The notes: generated from the sequence alone by a model not told the origin. 35,712 bases of DNA from JANWYT01 sp034432435 (GCA_034432435.1 DAOUBS010000018.1:1-35712), one strand, 5' to 3'; shown: positions 1-7,894, counted from the stretch's first letter. Translations and numbers: made by a program.

Positions 1-311
1 AAGCCAATACACGCAGCCACACAACTAAAGAAAGCCGTCAGCCGCGCTTGCTTGGGATGAACATAGCCTAGCAGTTGAAAGATGAGAATGCCGAGCGCTG
101 CTGCTGGAACAAGCACAATAGATAGATCTGACATATCCTTTAGCAGCGTGCTGAGGCCGGTTTGATTCACATCGCGCCACGGCAGAAATACAAAGGCCAT
201 CAGCACGATCAGCGGCAGCAGCAACCGCACCCCTTCTCCTTGTGTCAGGGCGCGCCACGACCACTTGCGAGATGAATCAAAAGGAGATTGAACAGTGTCA
301 ATGGTGCTCAT
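1..311 (-). CDS. Membrane protein, C-terminus beyond the window
   Basis: The reading frame starts with ATG at 311 and stays open to base 1, giving at least 103 residues. The N-terminus is short and polar. It is followed by a hydrophobic segment around residues 29-46 (LLLPLIVLMAFVFLPW), a second around 66-85 (IVLVPAAALGILIFQLLGY) and the start of a third at the edge. A multi-pass inner-membrane protein is therefore clear, but I do not recognise the family. The start lies 17 nt after the stop of the FCD regulator, so the two are probably cotranscribed. An AG-rich stretch just upstream could be the ribosome-binding site. The context suggests transport or metabolism of the same substrate as the neighbouring ABC importer, but this is inference. 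Confidence 0.6.
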   Translation of the reverse strand, partial: MSTIDTVQSPFDSSRKWSWRALTQGEGVRLLLPLIVLMAFVFLPWRDVNQTGLSTLLKDMSDLSIVLVPAAALGILIFQLLGYVHPKQARLTAFFSCVAACIG

Positions 312-328
312 TTCTTCTAAGATCTTTC

Positions 329-1015
329 TTAATCAGACTCCATTAAGTTCATCTCACGAATGCGCGTCACCAGCAGTTCACCAGCTTCGCGGATATGCTC
401 ACGCACTACTTGTTCCAATTGTGATTGATCAGGAGCGAGCAGCGCTTCAACAATCGGACGATGCGTTTCAGCCTCAGTGGCAAGATCCGATTGGTAGAGT
501 TTCGTGAAGAGGATGAAGCGCCGTGTGTGCAGTCGCAAGCCATCCAGCACCGACAGGAGTAATGTGTTATCGCAAAAGCTGCACAACACCCGATGGAAGT
601 TCATGTCAGCCTCCACCATGTCTATTGAAGTGCCATCTGCGGTCAGATCACACATTGTTCGGAAGGCTGCTCTGATGAGTTCGATCGCTTCGTTCGAAAA
701 GCTCCCACGTTCCACAGTCCAGCGTACTGCCTGCGATTCCAGCACCATGCGCAGCTCGTAGATCTCACGCACTTTGCGCTCATCCAGGGTGGTCACACTA
801 AACCCGCGATGTGGCACGTTTTCAATCAAACCACGATCTTGAAGCAGCCGAAACGCTTCACGCAGTGTGCTGCGTGAGACCTCAAGCTGCTCACACAGTC
901 GTGACTCTACCAATGACATCCCTGGCTTGAACTGTCCATGCGCAATGAGTTCTTCAATCGCGTGAGCTACCGTCTCAGCAAGAGAAGGTGGGCGCTGAAT
1001 GGCGATTGGTTTCAC
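329..1015 (-). CDS. GntR-family transcriptional regulator, FCD (FadR) subfamily
   Basis: 228 aa, the usual length. Residues 10-75 form the GntR winged helix (LCEQLEVSRSTLREAFRLLQDRGLI is the recognition region, followed by the wing around PHRGFSV). Residues 80-225 are the all-helical FCD effector domain with the expected metal ligands: Asp137 and His141 (DMNFH), His185 (ETHRP) and His207 (EHIRE). Such proteins usually repress catabolic genes until a carboxylate or sugar acid binds. I chose the GTG start at 1015 because a GAGGAG stretch lies about 8 nt upstream. A perfect 13-bp palindrome fitting the FCD operator pattern lies 34 nt upstream, and matching sites lie in the importer promoter, so autoregulation and control of the locus are likely. 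The ligand is unknown. Confidence 0.93.
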   Translation of the reverse strand: MKPIAIQRPPSLAETVAHAIEELIAHGQFKPGMSLVESRLCEQLEVSRSTLREAFRLLQDRGLIENVPHRGFSVTTLDERKVREIYELRMVLESQAVRWTVERGSFSNEAIELIRAAFRTMCDLTADGTSIDMVEADMNFHRVLCSFCDNTLLLSVLDGLRLHTRRFILFTKLYQSDLATEAETHRPIVEALLAPDQSQLEQVVREHIREAGELLVTRIREMNLMESD

Positions 1016-1048
1016 TTAGGTCACTCCTCTACTGTCTAATATTGCCTG

Positions 1049-1061
1049 ATTGTCAGACAAT
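1049..1061. promoter_or_regulatory. Candidate FCD-regulator operator (autoregulatory)
   Basis: ATTGTCAGACAAT is a perfect palindrome around a central A. It contains TTGTCAGACAA, which fits the FCD-subfamily pattern TnGTnnnACnA. It sits between the GNAT gene and the FCD regulator, in the leader or promoter of the regulator. An almost identical sequence lies at 3262-3274. Confidence 0.65.
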
Positions 1062-1097
1062 TTTGTAACAAGAAAATACTACCTAACGCTCAAGTTG

Positions 1098-2027
1098 TCA
1101 ACTGAGCTGTCGGGCATACACGTGTTGATGTCGAACTATTGTGAAGCTATTGCGCTCGTACACGCGCACTGGACTTGTCGTACTGTCTGCATCTGCGCCA
1201 AGCACACACTCGCGCGCCCCATGAGCATACAACGCCCACAAGCCTGCTTTTGTCAGGGCATCCGCTAGTCCACGCCGACGCCATCGCGGACGCACCCCTA
1301 ACCAGCGAATTTCACCGCGCGCATCTGACAGCATCTTGGTGTAGCAGAAGCCTGCAATCTCTGATGTGTCAGTGGTTAACGCAAGTATGTTCAGTTCAGG
1401 ATGATAATGAGGCTGCTGAACGATGTATGTCCACAATGCGCGTGGCATAATCATTTGCCCCCAATGATCAGCAAAGGCGTCGGCATAAGCGTTGTACCAT
1501 GCTTCAGGGTCAGAACAGGTAGACCAGCTAAAATCAAGCAGTGATGGTGCTGGCTCAGGCGGCTGGCTCAGTTCACGCCGCATGATGACAAGGTAGCGCT
1601 CGGTCTGAAAGCCTTCGGCGGCAAGCGACTGTTGCAATGCGTAGTCATCATCAAAGCATCGCACATGCAATCGCGCTTGCGCCTCACCTTTCAAGTGTGC
1701 ATCGTTCAGCACGCTGGCGCTGACTGCTCGGATTAATTCTACGTCAGCAGCCAAATGTTGAGGGTGTGCACCACCTAAGAGGTCATAGATTGTGACCGGC
1801 TCACCGTGGTTGTAACGACGGCGGAACATGCGAAAGCCCACTAACAGTCCCTGCGTATCAAGCGCCACGAAGCCTTGGTTGCAAGGATCGTACCCCGGCT
1901 CTTGGAACTGCTGGGCTAGTGCGTCCACACTGGTCAAGCGGTATTCGTCGTGGTTGGCGGCGGTGTTCAGCACATCGGCAACGGCAGCTAGATCGCTAGG
2001 CAAATAAGGACGGATCAGGTAGCTCAT
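1098..2027 (-). CDS. GNAT acetyltransferase with two tandem GNAT domains
   Basis: 309 aa, twice the size of a single GNAT fold. The N-terminal half (about 1-150) begins with the typical IRPYLPSDLAAV strand-helix and is probably degenerate. The C-terminal half (about 155-309) keeps the acetyl-CoA loop: VRPRWRRRGLADAL matches the V-x-P-x-x-R-x-x-G-x-A pattern, followed by the late strand ERNSFTIVRHQHVY. Its ATG overlaps the stop of the upstream sialidase-like gene in an ATGA, so translation is probably coupled. That coupling suggests it acts on the same substrate, for instance an amino sugar or other released metabolite. The substrate cannot be read from the sequence. Confidence 0.85.
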   Translation of the reverse strand: MSYLIRPYLPSDLAAVADVLNTAANHDEYRLTSVDALAQQFQEPGYDPCNQGFVALDTQGLLVGFRMFRRRYNHGEPVTIYDLLGGAHPQHLAADVELIRAVSASVLNDAHLKGEAQARLHVRCFDDDYALQQSLAAEGFQTERYLVIMRRELSQPPEPAPSLLDFSWSTCSDPEAWYNAYADAFADHWGQMIMPRALWTYIVQQPHYHPELNILALTTDTSEIAGFCYTKMLSDARGEIRWLGVRPRWRRRGLADALTKAGLWALYAHGARECVLGADADSTTSPVRVYERNSFTIVRHQHVYARQLS

Positions 2028-3196
2028 CCTAGCCGTTCTACCTGATATATGGCTGCTTCGATATATTGTCGTCCCTCGGCATTATATAAGTGATAGCCCG
2101 TCATAATCGAGCCATCATCCAGCACAATAGAGCTAGGATAGCCGATATGCCAGAGCAGTTCCTTCGCGTGGACAACGCGCATTGGATCCACATCCTTAGC
2201 AACGTCTACAGGGGTTACGTTCATCGGATCGTAATCGACGAGGTTGAATTCATTGCTGCTTGACCACGAAACCCCGTCCGGCGAGATGGCTACATGCACC
2301 CCAAATGGCCGACGACGGTAGCTATAGGCAGCCACAACCGTGCCATCCTGTAGAGCCACACAGTCTGATGGATAGCCCCACAGATTGGTGTTGCGCGGTT
2401 GGCTCCACGAGATGCCTCCATCATCAGAGATCGTGTAGAAGATCAACCCGCTGGGGTACTCCATCTGCTCACCCGTGCGTGCACGATGCGGCCAGCGTTG
2501 AGTGCGCAGCAGCCCCAACAAACGACCATCTGGCAGCAAGCACAGCCCGGGTTCGTGGTAGTGGACGATCTCAGACGGATCGTATCCCATCGTGCCATAG
2601 TACTGCCACGTGCGCCCCTGATCATCTGAGCCGAGCACAAATGAACGCTCACGCTCGACGCTGGAGATATCGGGCAGGGTGCGCTGCCAGCGAAAGCCAT
2701 GTAACGGCAACAACAACCTGCCATCAGCCAGCTCGACGATGGCATCACGGCAGCGAGCATTGCGCATTGGCACGAGGTTGATGCGCTCGGGACGGCTCCA
2801 TGTGTGGCCGTCGTCTGTTGACCGAGTGAGATAAACCCCCTCGTTTTCTGACTCACCGAAGAACCAGTCGATGCGACCGTTCTTCAGATACTGCCAGCGA
2901 TTAGCGTGACAGAGCAGTGTCCCATCGCTTAAGCGGGTGATCGCGCCGCTGTTGTACCCCCAATCCTCTTCATGAGGCATAACAACCACTTTGGTTTGCG
3001 GATCCCAAGTTCGACCGTGATCGTAGGAGCGCAGCAAAATCACCGATCCTGTGTCGGTATGTGCCAAGCCACGCTGCTCAAAGCACATGGCCACAATTTG
3101 CCCGTTTCCTAAGTTTGCTAGCGCCACCTCGGCAATGAAGTTGTCTGGGTCTGTGTAAATGTGAACTCGCTGTAGATTTTTCAACTGGTATCGCAT
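2024..3196 (-). CDS. Sialidase-like protein with five Asp-box (BNR) repeats
   Basis: 390 aa. Five Asp boxes of the S-x-D-x-G-x-T-W type are visible: SYDHGRTW (57-64), STDDGHTW (126-133), GSDDQGRTW (189-197), ISDDGGISW (256-264) and ISPDGVSW (304-311). This is the signature of a six-bladed sialidase beta-propeller. No signal peptide is seen, so the protein is probably cytoplasmic. I do not see a clear FRIP motif, so GH33 exo-sialidase activity is not assured; related propellers act on other glycans. It is the first gene of a minus-strand group with the GNAT gene and shares its upstream region with the divergent importer. Confidence 0.85.
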   Translation of the reverse strand: MRYQLKNLQRVHIYTDPDNFIAEVALANLGNGQIVAMCFEQRGLAHTDTGSVILLRSYDHGRTWDPQTKVVVMPHEEDWGYNSGAITRLSDGTLLCHANRWQYLKNGRIDWFFGESENEGVYLTRSTDDGHTWSRPERINLVPMRNARCRDAIVELADGRLLLPLHGFRWQRTLPDISSVERERSFVLGSDDQGRTWQYYGTMGYDPSEIVHYHEPGLCLLPDGRLLGLLRTQRWPHRARTGEQMEYPSGLIFYTISDDGGISWSQPRNTNLWGYPSDCVALQDGTVVAAYSYRRRPFGVHVAISPDGVSWSSSNEFNLVDYDPMNVTPVDVAKDVDPMRVVHAKELLWHIGYPSSIVLDDGSIMTGYHLYNAEGRQYIEAAIYQVERLG

Positions 3197-3224
3197 CGTT
3201 TGATTAGTCCGTTGGAGAAATTGC

Positions 3225-3253
3225 TTGACAAATAATTGAATCTCGTGTTAAGT
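3225..3253 (+). promoter_or_regulatory. Candidate promoter of the ABC importer operon
   Basis: A perfect -35 TTGACA lies at 3225-3230, then 17 nt, then a poor -10 (TTAAGT, 3248-3253). The tandem operator lies just downstream, where a bound repressor would block initiation or elongation. The solute-binding protein starts about 75 nt beyond the predicted start site. Confidence 0.45.
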
Positions 3254-3259
3254 TTTCAA
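3232..3259 (-). promoter_or_regulatory. Candidate divergent promoter of the sialidase-GNAT operon
   Basis: On the minus strand TTGAAA (3259-3254) is followed after 16 nt by AATTAT (3237-3232), about 35 nt before the sialidase-like start. It overlaps the importer promoter face to face, with the palindromic operator adjoining it at 3262-3274. Confidence 0.35.
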
Positions 3260-3261
3260 AA

Positions 3262-3290
3262 ATTGTCTGACAATCATATTGTCAGATAAA
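3262..3290. promoter_or_regulatory. Tandem FCD-type operator in the importer/sialidase intergenic region
   Basis: Two sites lie 16 bp apart centre to centre. The first is the perfect palindrome ATTGTCTGACAAT (3262-3274). The second is the near-copy ATTGTCAGATAAA (3278-3290). The first differs from the regulator's own site only at the central base. The placement between divergent transcription units suggests both are controlled together. Confidence 0.65.
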
Positions 3291-3337
3291 CTGCTTCAAA
3301 AAGCAAGGGTATCCGAAAATTTTCTTGAGGAGGTAAG

Positions 3338-4663
3338 ATGAAGGCCAATTTGTCTCGCCGTGATTTTTTGAAAGCATCTGCTGCTGCATCGGCACTTGTG
3401 TTGATGGATCGACTCACGCCGTGGTCTGCGCGCCGTCTGGCACGGGCGCAGTCGCAGCTTCGTTTTTGGATTGGGCTTGGTGCTACGCAGGGCGACGCAA
3501 TCGTTGAGTTTGTGCGCCGTGCTACAGAAGGCACAGGCATCTCGGTTAGCGTAGATAACTTTGGTGACGACGCTGAGACAAAGTTTACAGCAGGCTTCGG
3601 CGCTAATGATGTCCCCACTATGTTCGAAACAGACTACCCCTACATGGGTGGTTATGTGCTAGGGCTGGATGCATTTGAGCCGATGGATGATGTGTTGGCA
3701 GCGGCTGGTTACCCAACCGACAGCGTTTTACCGGTGCTGCTGGAGCGCTGCCGCTTTAACGGTGAGTTGTATGCTGTGCCGCACGGCTGGAACTCGTGGG
3801 TGATGTTCTACAACCTTGACCACTTTGAAGAGGCCGGATTGCCGACCGATCGTGACCCAGAGAGCATAGAAGAATTTGTCGAATGGGCAAAGATCCTCAC
3901 GCGCAAGGATAACAGCGGTCGCATCATCCGCTCTGGCTTCCTCAATACGGTAGCGCAAGGCATCCTGCCTCTTAACATTTGGGGCGTGATGCTGCATCAA
4001 TATGGCGGCTCTATCGTGACTGAGGATGGTCGCCGCACCAACTTCAACAACGAGGCTGGTCGCAAAGCCGCTGAGTTTGTGATGAAGACTTTCTATGAGT
4101 GGGAGGTCTCTGATCCCACCGTCAGCCAACGCTATGATTACTGGCTGACCGGCAACGCTTCAATGTTCTACACAGGCACATGGGTGGTCAGTAGTTCACT
4201 CGATCAGCAAAATCTCAACTTCCGCACCGCGCTCTATCCCAAACTAGGGGATCGTATGGCGGTGCAGTATGAGTACAGTGGTCTGGTGCTGCCCCGCGGT
4301 TCAACCGATGAAGAGAAGCTGGCCGCTGCCAACATCTACAAGTATTTCGTCGAAAATGCCGGCGAGTTTGGCGTGCTTTCCTCGCAGCTTCCAGTGACTG
4401 AGGAAGGCTTGGCGTACGAGCCTTACGCCCAATCGGACACGCACAAATACTTCGCCCCGTCAGAGCAAGGGGGAGAGTTCGCTTTCTGGGACGTAGCGCA
4501 TCCTCAAAGTGCTGATTTCTCACAGTACACGGGCAACGGCCTACTTAAGCGTATTCTAGATCGCGTGTGGGCGCGTCAAATGTCGATTGACGATGCCCTC
4601 AACGAAGCTGACGCTGAGCTACAAGCGATTTTAGATGAAACCCCTGCTGTCTCACTGATCTGA
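3338..4663 (+). CDS. ABC importer solute-binding protein (family 1), Tat-exported
   Basis: 441 aa, normal for the CUT1 (maltose/glycerol-phosphate type) binding proteins. The N-terminus carries a twin-arginine signal SRRDFLK (residues 6-12), an alanine-rich hydrophobic stretch and a cleavage-like RAQS around residues 36-39. Export is therefore probably folded and Tat-dependent. The body shows typical family 1 blocks such as the YAVPHGWNSWVMFYN segment and a late FWDVAHPQSADF region. A strong Shine-Dalgarno GAGGAGGT lies at 3327-3334, 3 nt from the ATG. It heads an operon with two permeases and lies downstream of the tandem FCD-type operator. The ligand is probably a sugar, amino sugar or glycan fragment. 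Confidence 0.92.
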   Translation: MKANLSRRDFLKASAAASALVLMDRLTPWSARRLARAQSQLRFWIGLGATQGDAIVEFVRRATEGTGISVSVDNFGDDAETKFTAGFGANDVPTMFETDYPYMGGYVLGLDAFEPMDDVLAAAGYPTDSVLPVLLERCRFNGELYAVPHGWNSWVMFYNLDHFEEAGLPTDRDPESIEEFVEWAKILTRKDNSGRIIRSGFLNTVAQGILPLNIWGVMLHQYGGSIVTEDGRRTNFNNEAGRKAAEFVMKTFYEWEVSDPTVSQRYDYWLTGNASMFYTGTWVVSSSLDQQNLNFRTALYPKLGDRMAVQYEYSGLVLPRGSTDEEKLAAANIYKYFVENAGEFGVLSSQLPVTEEGLAYEPYAQSDTHKYFAPSEQGGEFAFWDVAHPQSADFSQYTGNGLLKRILDRVWARQMSIDDALNEADAELQAILDETPAVSLI

Positions 4664-4676
4664 GGGGTAGCCTGCT

Positions 4677-4708
4677 TAGGCAGGCCATGCGCAAGCATAG
4701 CCTGCCTA
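4677..4708 (+). promoter_or_regulatory. Intercistronic hairpin with a GCAA tetraloop
   Basis: Arm 4677-4685 (taggcaggc) pairs with 4700-4708 (gcctgccta) over nine base pairs. After one C/A mismatch, atgc (4687-4690) pairs with gcat (4695-4698), closed by a GCAA loop of the GNRA type. No T-tract follows, so it is not an intrinsic terminator. Its position between the binding protein and the first permease matches elements that stabilise the upstream message and lower permease expression. Confidence 0.6.
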
Positions 4709-4740
4709 GTCCCTGTGGCTCACTAGTTTACCGGGTGCTT

Positions 4741-5685
4741 ATGCCAGCTTACTTACCCATTACCGCCAATCGAAAAGCATCAAATCACGAATTGATGCGA
4801 AGCTCATGGTGGCGACAGCTCAACTTGAGAGCGTACACCTTCTTACTGCCGTTTTTTGCGCTTTTCCTTCTCTTCCGTGTGTACCCGTTCCTCGTAGGCA
4901 TTTACACGAGCTTCACCAACGCGCGCATCGGCCGTGCTTCTGAGACGTTTGTGGGCTTGGCTAACTACACGCGCGCCCTCAACTCGTTCGAAGTGCGGCA
5001 GGCCTTCGCCAACACAGTTTTCTACGCGATGATTGTCGTGCCACTCACTTTCTTCCTTAGCCTTGCGATGGCGGTCTACATCAATCGCAAACTGCCCGGT
5101 CATCACTTCGCTCGACTAGTGTTCTTCGCCCCTTATGTGCTGTCTGTCTCTGTGGTGGCAATCATCTGGGGATGGATGTTCAACGCGCAGTTTGGGCTGG
5201 TGAACTGGTCGCTGGGGATGTTCGGCTTACCGAATCGTACCCCGTGGCTCGCTGACATGACGCTGGTGCTGCCTAGTATCGCTTTCATTACTGCTTGGTG
5301 GACCGCAGGCTTCAGCATGGTGATCTTTCTCGGGGCGCTGCAGGATATTCCTCATGAGCTGATCGAATCAGCCCGCATTGACGGCGCAAGCAGTTGGCAG
5401 ACCTTCTGGCGGGTCACGTTTCCGCTGCTTGGGCATGCCTCTAGTCTTGTACTCACCCTGTCTACCATTGAAGCGTTTCGGGTGTTTAGCTTGATGTACA
5501 TCATCACACAGGGAGGGCCGGCTGGGGCCAGCACTTCGGTTGTTCTGCTGATTTTCCGAGAAGGGTTCACCTACTTCAACCTCGGTTATGCCGCTGCCAT
5601 TGGCATGCTGCTATTTTTTGTGATCTTAGCGGTAACGGTCATACGAACGATTTTATTCCGCGGTGATATTGGCTATCGGCACTAG
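4741..5685 (+). CDS. ABC importer permease, MalF/UgpA type
   Basis: Six membrane segments are expected for this binding-protein-dependent permease; the first is FLLPFFALFLLFRVYPFLVG. The EAA loop that contacts the ATPase is clear (ELIESARIDGASSWQTFWRV). The start is uncertain. An ATG at 4687 lies inside the GCAA hairpin and would add a tail with no family character. I prefer 4741 (314 aa, weak GGGTG upstream). ATG at 4795 would give an N-terminus closest to the usual family length but lacks a ribosome-binding site. It follows the binding-protein gene and precedes the partner permease by 9 nt. Confidence 0.9.
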   Translation: MPAYLPITANRKASNHELMRSSWWRQLNLRAYTFLLPFFALFLLFRVYPFLVGIYTSFTNARIGRASETFVGLANYTRALNSFEVRQAFANTVFYAMIVVPLTFFLSLAMAVYINRKLPGHHFARLVFFAPYVLSVSVVAIIWGWMFNAQFGLVNWSLGMFGLPNRTPWLADMTLVLPSIAFITAWWTAGFSMVIFLGALQDIPHELIESARIDGASSWQTFWRVTFPLLGHASSLVLTLSTIEAFRVFSLMYIITQGGPAGASTSVVLLIFREGFTYFNLGYAAAIGMLLFFVILAVTVIRTILFRGDIGYRH

Positions 5686-5694
5686 AGTGGGCTT

Positions 5695-6546
5695 ATGCTT
5701 CATATAGGTAGACGTTGGAACCTTCTGGACACTCTTATTACGGTGGGCGGGCTGCTCTTCACCTTCTTATGGTTTGCACCCGTGCTGTGGATGATTGTCA
5801 CATCGCTGAAGCCTACTGAACAGATTCTTAGCATTCCGCCTAGCTGGATCCCGCAGCCAGTAACGTTGATTCACTATGAACGTGTGCTCCAGCAGCCCAT
5901 TGGCCGTTGGTTCATCAATACATTAATCATCGCATCGATAACAACTTTGCTTACACTATGCATGGGAGCCACAGCCGGATATGCTTTTGCAAGGCTGCAA
6001 TTTTTCGGGCGCAGCGCGCTGTTCTGGTTAGTCTTAGCGACTTTAATGATCCCTTTTGAGATCACGTTGATTCCGCTCTATCGGCTAGTGGGGCAGCTTC
6101 AACTAGCCAATACCTATTGGTCAATTATCCTGCCCGGGGCTGCGAGCGCCTTTTCAGTCTACTTGTTTCGACAGTTCTTCCTCACCCTGCCCCGTGAGCT
6201 TGAGGACGCGGCGGCGATTGACGGATGCGGTTTGTGGGGCCGCTTCTTCCGCGTGGTTTTGCCACTGTCGACGCCAGCGATCATCACGGTCGGCATTCTC
6301 AGCTTTGCAGATAGCTTCAATCAGTATCTGTGGCCGCTGCTGATGAGCAATTCGGACAACATCAAGACTCTGCCTGTGGGAATCGCTCAATTCTCCCCAT
6401 CATTAGCTGGTAGCGTGAACATCACGCAGTTTTATGGCATGGGAGCCGCCGCGGCTACATTACAGGCTATCCCCAGTTTAATCGTCTTTTTTGTCTTGCA
6501 GCGTTACTTTGTGGCGGGCGCGATCACTACTGGTCTCAAGGGGTAG
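5695..6546 (+). CDS. ABC importer permease, MalG/UgpE type
   Basis: 283 aa, the normal length. The first membrane segment is around residues 15-35 (VGGLLFTFLWFAPVLWMIVTSL). The EAA loop near residue 170 reads ELEDAAAIDGCGLWGRFF, followed by VVLPLSTPAI. The C-terminus ends in the usual FVAGAITTGLKG. It forms the inner-membrane channel with the preceding permease. No ATPase gene follows, so a shared MsmX/UgpC-like ATPase encoded elsewhere probably drives the system. I see no clear terminator after it. Confidence 0.94.
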   Translation: MLHIGRRWNLLDTLITVGGLLFTFLWFAPVLWMIVTSLKPTEQILSIPPSWIPQPVTLIHYERVLQQPIGRWFINTLIIASITTLLTLCMGATAGYAFARLQFFGRSALFWLVLATLMIPFEITLIPLYRLVGQLQLANTYWSIILPGAASAFSVYLFRQFFLTLPRELEDAAAIDGCGLWGRFFRVVLPLSTPAIITVGILSFADSFNQYLWPLLMSNSDNIKTLPVGIAQFSPSLAGSVNITQFYGMGAAAATLQAIPSLIVFFVLQRYFVAGAITTGLKG

Positions 6547-6844
6547 TGTGGGGGTACAGTTTTTAGAAGTTACGCAGTTGAAAAAAGGACGATATTGCTC
6601 AGTTGCAAAGATAAGACAGAAGCAGGCAGCACCGAACGGTGGATGTTGTAGACGAGTGCCTCGCGCATGGGGTCAAGACGCTGAAGCCGCCACGAGCGCG
6701 AACGGATGACATCACCAACCAGACGCTGGATGACCGGCGGCAGCAGCAAGCAGCTAGAAGCTCTCAACAAGGCAGGGATGTCACCCAAGTCGATGAATGG
6801 TATGTAATGCGAGTGGGGGAAAATCTGGAAAAGGGGACGTATCT
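6547..6844. other. Gene-free stretch between the importer and tRNA-Glu
   Basis: Several short open frames cross this stretch on both strands, but none has a recognisable motif, a good ribosome-binding site or a plausible partner. No terminator-like hairpin with a T-tract was found after the importer operon. A decayed gene is possible but I cannot name it. Confidence 0.4.
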
Positions 6845-6917
6845 TGACCCCAACGGGACTCGAACCCGTGTCCTCACCTTGAAAGGGTGATGTCCTAGAC
6901 CGCTAGACGATGGGGCC
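6845..6917 (-). tRNA. tRNA-Glu (anticodon TTC)
   Basis: A complete 73-nt cloverleaf reads on the minus strand. The acceptor arm GGCCCCA pairs with TGGGGTC, with one G-T pair. The D arm is GTC...GAC. The anticodon stem TCACC/GGTGA encloses CTTTCAA with anticodon TTC. The T arm ACGGG-TTCGAGT-CCCGT is standard. The discriminator base is A and CCA is not encoded. It is isolated from other RNA genes. Confidence 0.95.
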
Positions 6918-6984
6918 TTGCATGGAGTGCATTCTACAGGCTCTGTTTGCTCAGCGTCAAGTATAGGTTTGGCTGATCTGTGCC

Positions 6985-7014
6985 TTGTGAGCCAATCACT
7001 CACCCCCCTATAAT
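6985..7014 (+). promoter_or_regulatory. Promoter of the signal peptidase gene
   Basis: TTGTGA (6985-6990), an 18-nt spacer and a perfect TATAAT (7009-7014). The predicted start site is about 30 nt before the lepB ATG. Confidence 0.6.
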
Positions 7015-7050
7015 GACTCCCACACAACATCCGCTGGGGAATGCTACTCA

Positions 7051-7632
7051 ATGATTGAAACCGCAGATCATCGCAAAGATCGCCTTCGGCCACGGCTGGC
7101 GCGCACTAGCTTTTGGGAAGAACTGCTGCGCACGGTCTTATTTGTCTTTGTCGTGACCGTGTTGTTCGATATGGTGATCCCGCGCTCGTTGGTGGAAGGC
7201 CGTAGCATGCAGCCCACCTTTGAGACGAATGACCGCTTGATCGTGTCTCGGCTTCATTATATGTTGGGGCGACCGCAGCGAGGGGATATCGTGGTGTTCA
7301 ACTCGATCAACCCACGCGAACCCACCACCATGCTCATCAAGCGTGTGATCGGCCTGCCGGGGGAAACGGTGTCGTTTGTCAACAACGAGGTGTACATCAA
7401 CGGGGTTCGATTGGCAGAGCCGTATGTCGTCAACGTTTGCACCCGCTGCACCCAAGAACCGGTGACGCTAGGCGCGAATGAGTACTACGTGTTGGGTGAC
7501 AACCGCCCGAACAGCATCGACTCGCGGACGTTTGGCGTGATTACGATCAATGATATTGTAGGCGAGGCGATATTTCGCTACTGGCCGCCGGCTAAATTCG
7601 GCCTTATCGTAGGCCATACATACTCGGAATAG
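7051..7632 (+). CDS. lepB: Signal peptidase I
   Basis: 193 aa, short single-anchor form. One transmembrane helix (about residues 26-45, LRTVLFVFVVTVLFDMVIP) anchors the catalytic domain outside the membrane. The nucleophile Ser52 is in EGRSMQPTF and the general base Lys97 is in LIKRVIGLPGE. The late box LGDNRPNSIDSRTFG is intact. The enzyme cleaves signal peptides of exported proteins. It follows a good sigma-70-like promoter and is separated by 13 nt from the downstream zinc-ribbon gene. Confidence 0.97.
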   Translation: MIETADHRKDRLRPRLARTSFWEELLRTVLFVFVVTVLFDMVIPRSLVEGRSMQPTFETNDRLIVSRLHYMLGRPQRGDIVVFNSINPREPTTMLIKRVIGLPGETVSFVNNEVYINGVRLAEPYVVNVCTRCTQEPVTLGANEYYVLGDNRPNSIDSRTFGVITINDIVGEAIFRYWPPAKFGLIVGHTYSE

Positions 7633-7645
7633 GCAGTCACAAACG

Positions 7646-7894
7646 ATGGCAAAACCTGATGATGAACTGTGCCCGCGATGCTTCGTAGGGCGCTTGCAAA
7701 AAGGTGAAGCAACCTTCATCACCGTCTATGAAGGCCAATTGGTCACTATCCCCGGGGCCACGGCCTTCACCTGTGATATCTGCGACTATCGAGAGTTTGA
7801 CGACCCGATGGTGGAGTGGGTGGCCGAGTTGGTAGGCCTAGACCTCGTCGCGGAGTCATCTGTCCCGCCCAAGCGCCCCCCCATGCATCATTGA
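7646..7894 (+). CDS. Small YgiT-type zinc-ribbon protein
   Basis: 82 aa. Two CxxC pairs, CPRC (residues 9-12) and CDIC (about 43-46), flank a strand-rich core that includes a Y-E-G-Q-L-V-T-I-P segment. This is the layout of the YgiT/MqsA N-terminal zinc finger. No helix-turn-helix antitoxin domain follows and no MqsR-like toxin is adjacent, so a toxin-antitoxin role is not supported. It lies 13 nt after lepB and is probably cotranscribed. The function is unknown. Confidence 0.7.
   Translation: MAKPDDELCPRCFVGRLQKGEATFITVYEGQLVTIPGATAFTCDICDYREFDDPMVEWVAELVGLDLVAESSVPPKRPPMHH

Noticed and set aside
4670..4685. A smaller hairpin gcctgc-ttag-gcaggc read as a terminator
   Set aside because: It has no T-tract, and its 3' arm forms the longer GCAA-capped hairpin instead.
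6570..6788. A 72-residue minus-strand frame after the importer, considered as a transposase remnant
   Set aside because: It has no recognisable motif or ribosome-binding site and no terminal repeats nearby.
7646..7894. A MqsA-type antitoxin
   Set aside because: The zinc-ribbon protein lacks the helix-turn-helix half and no toxin gene is adjacent.
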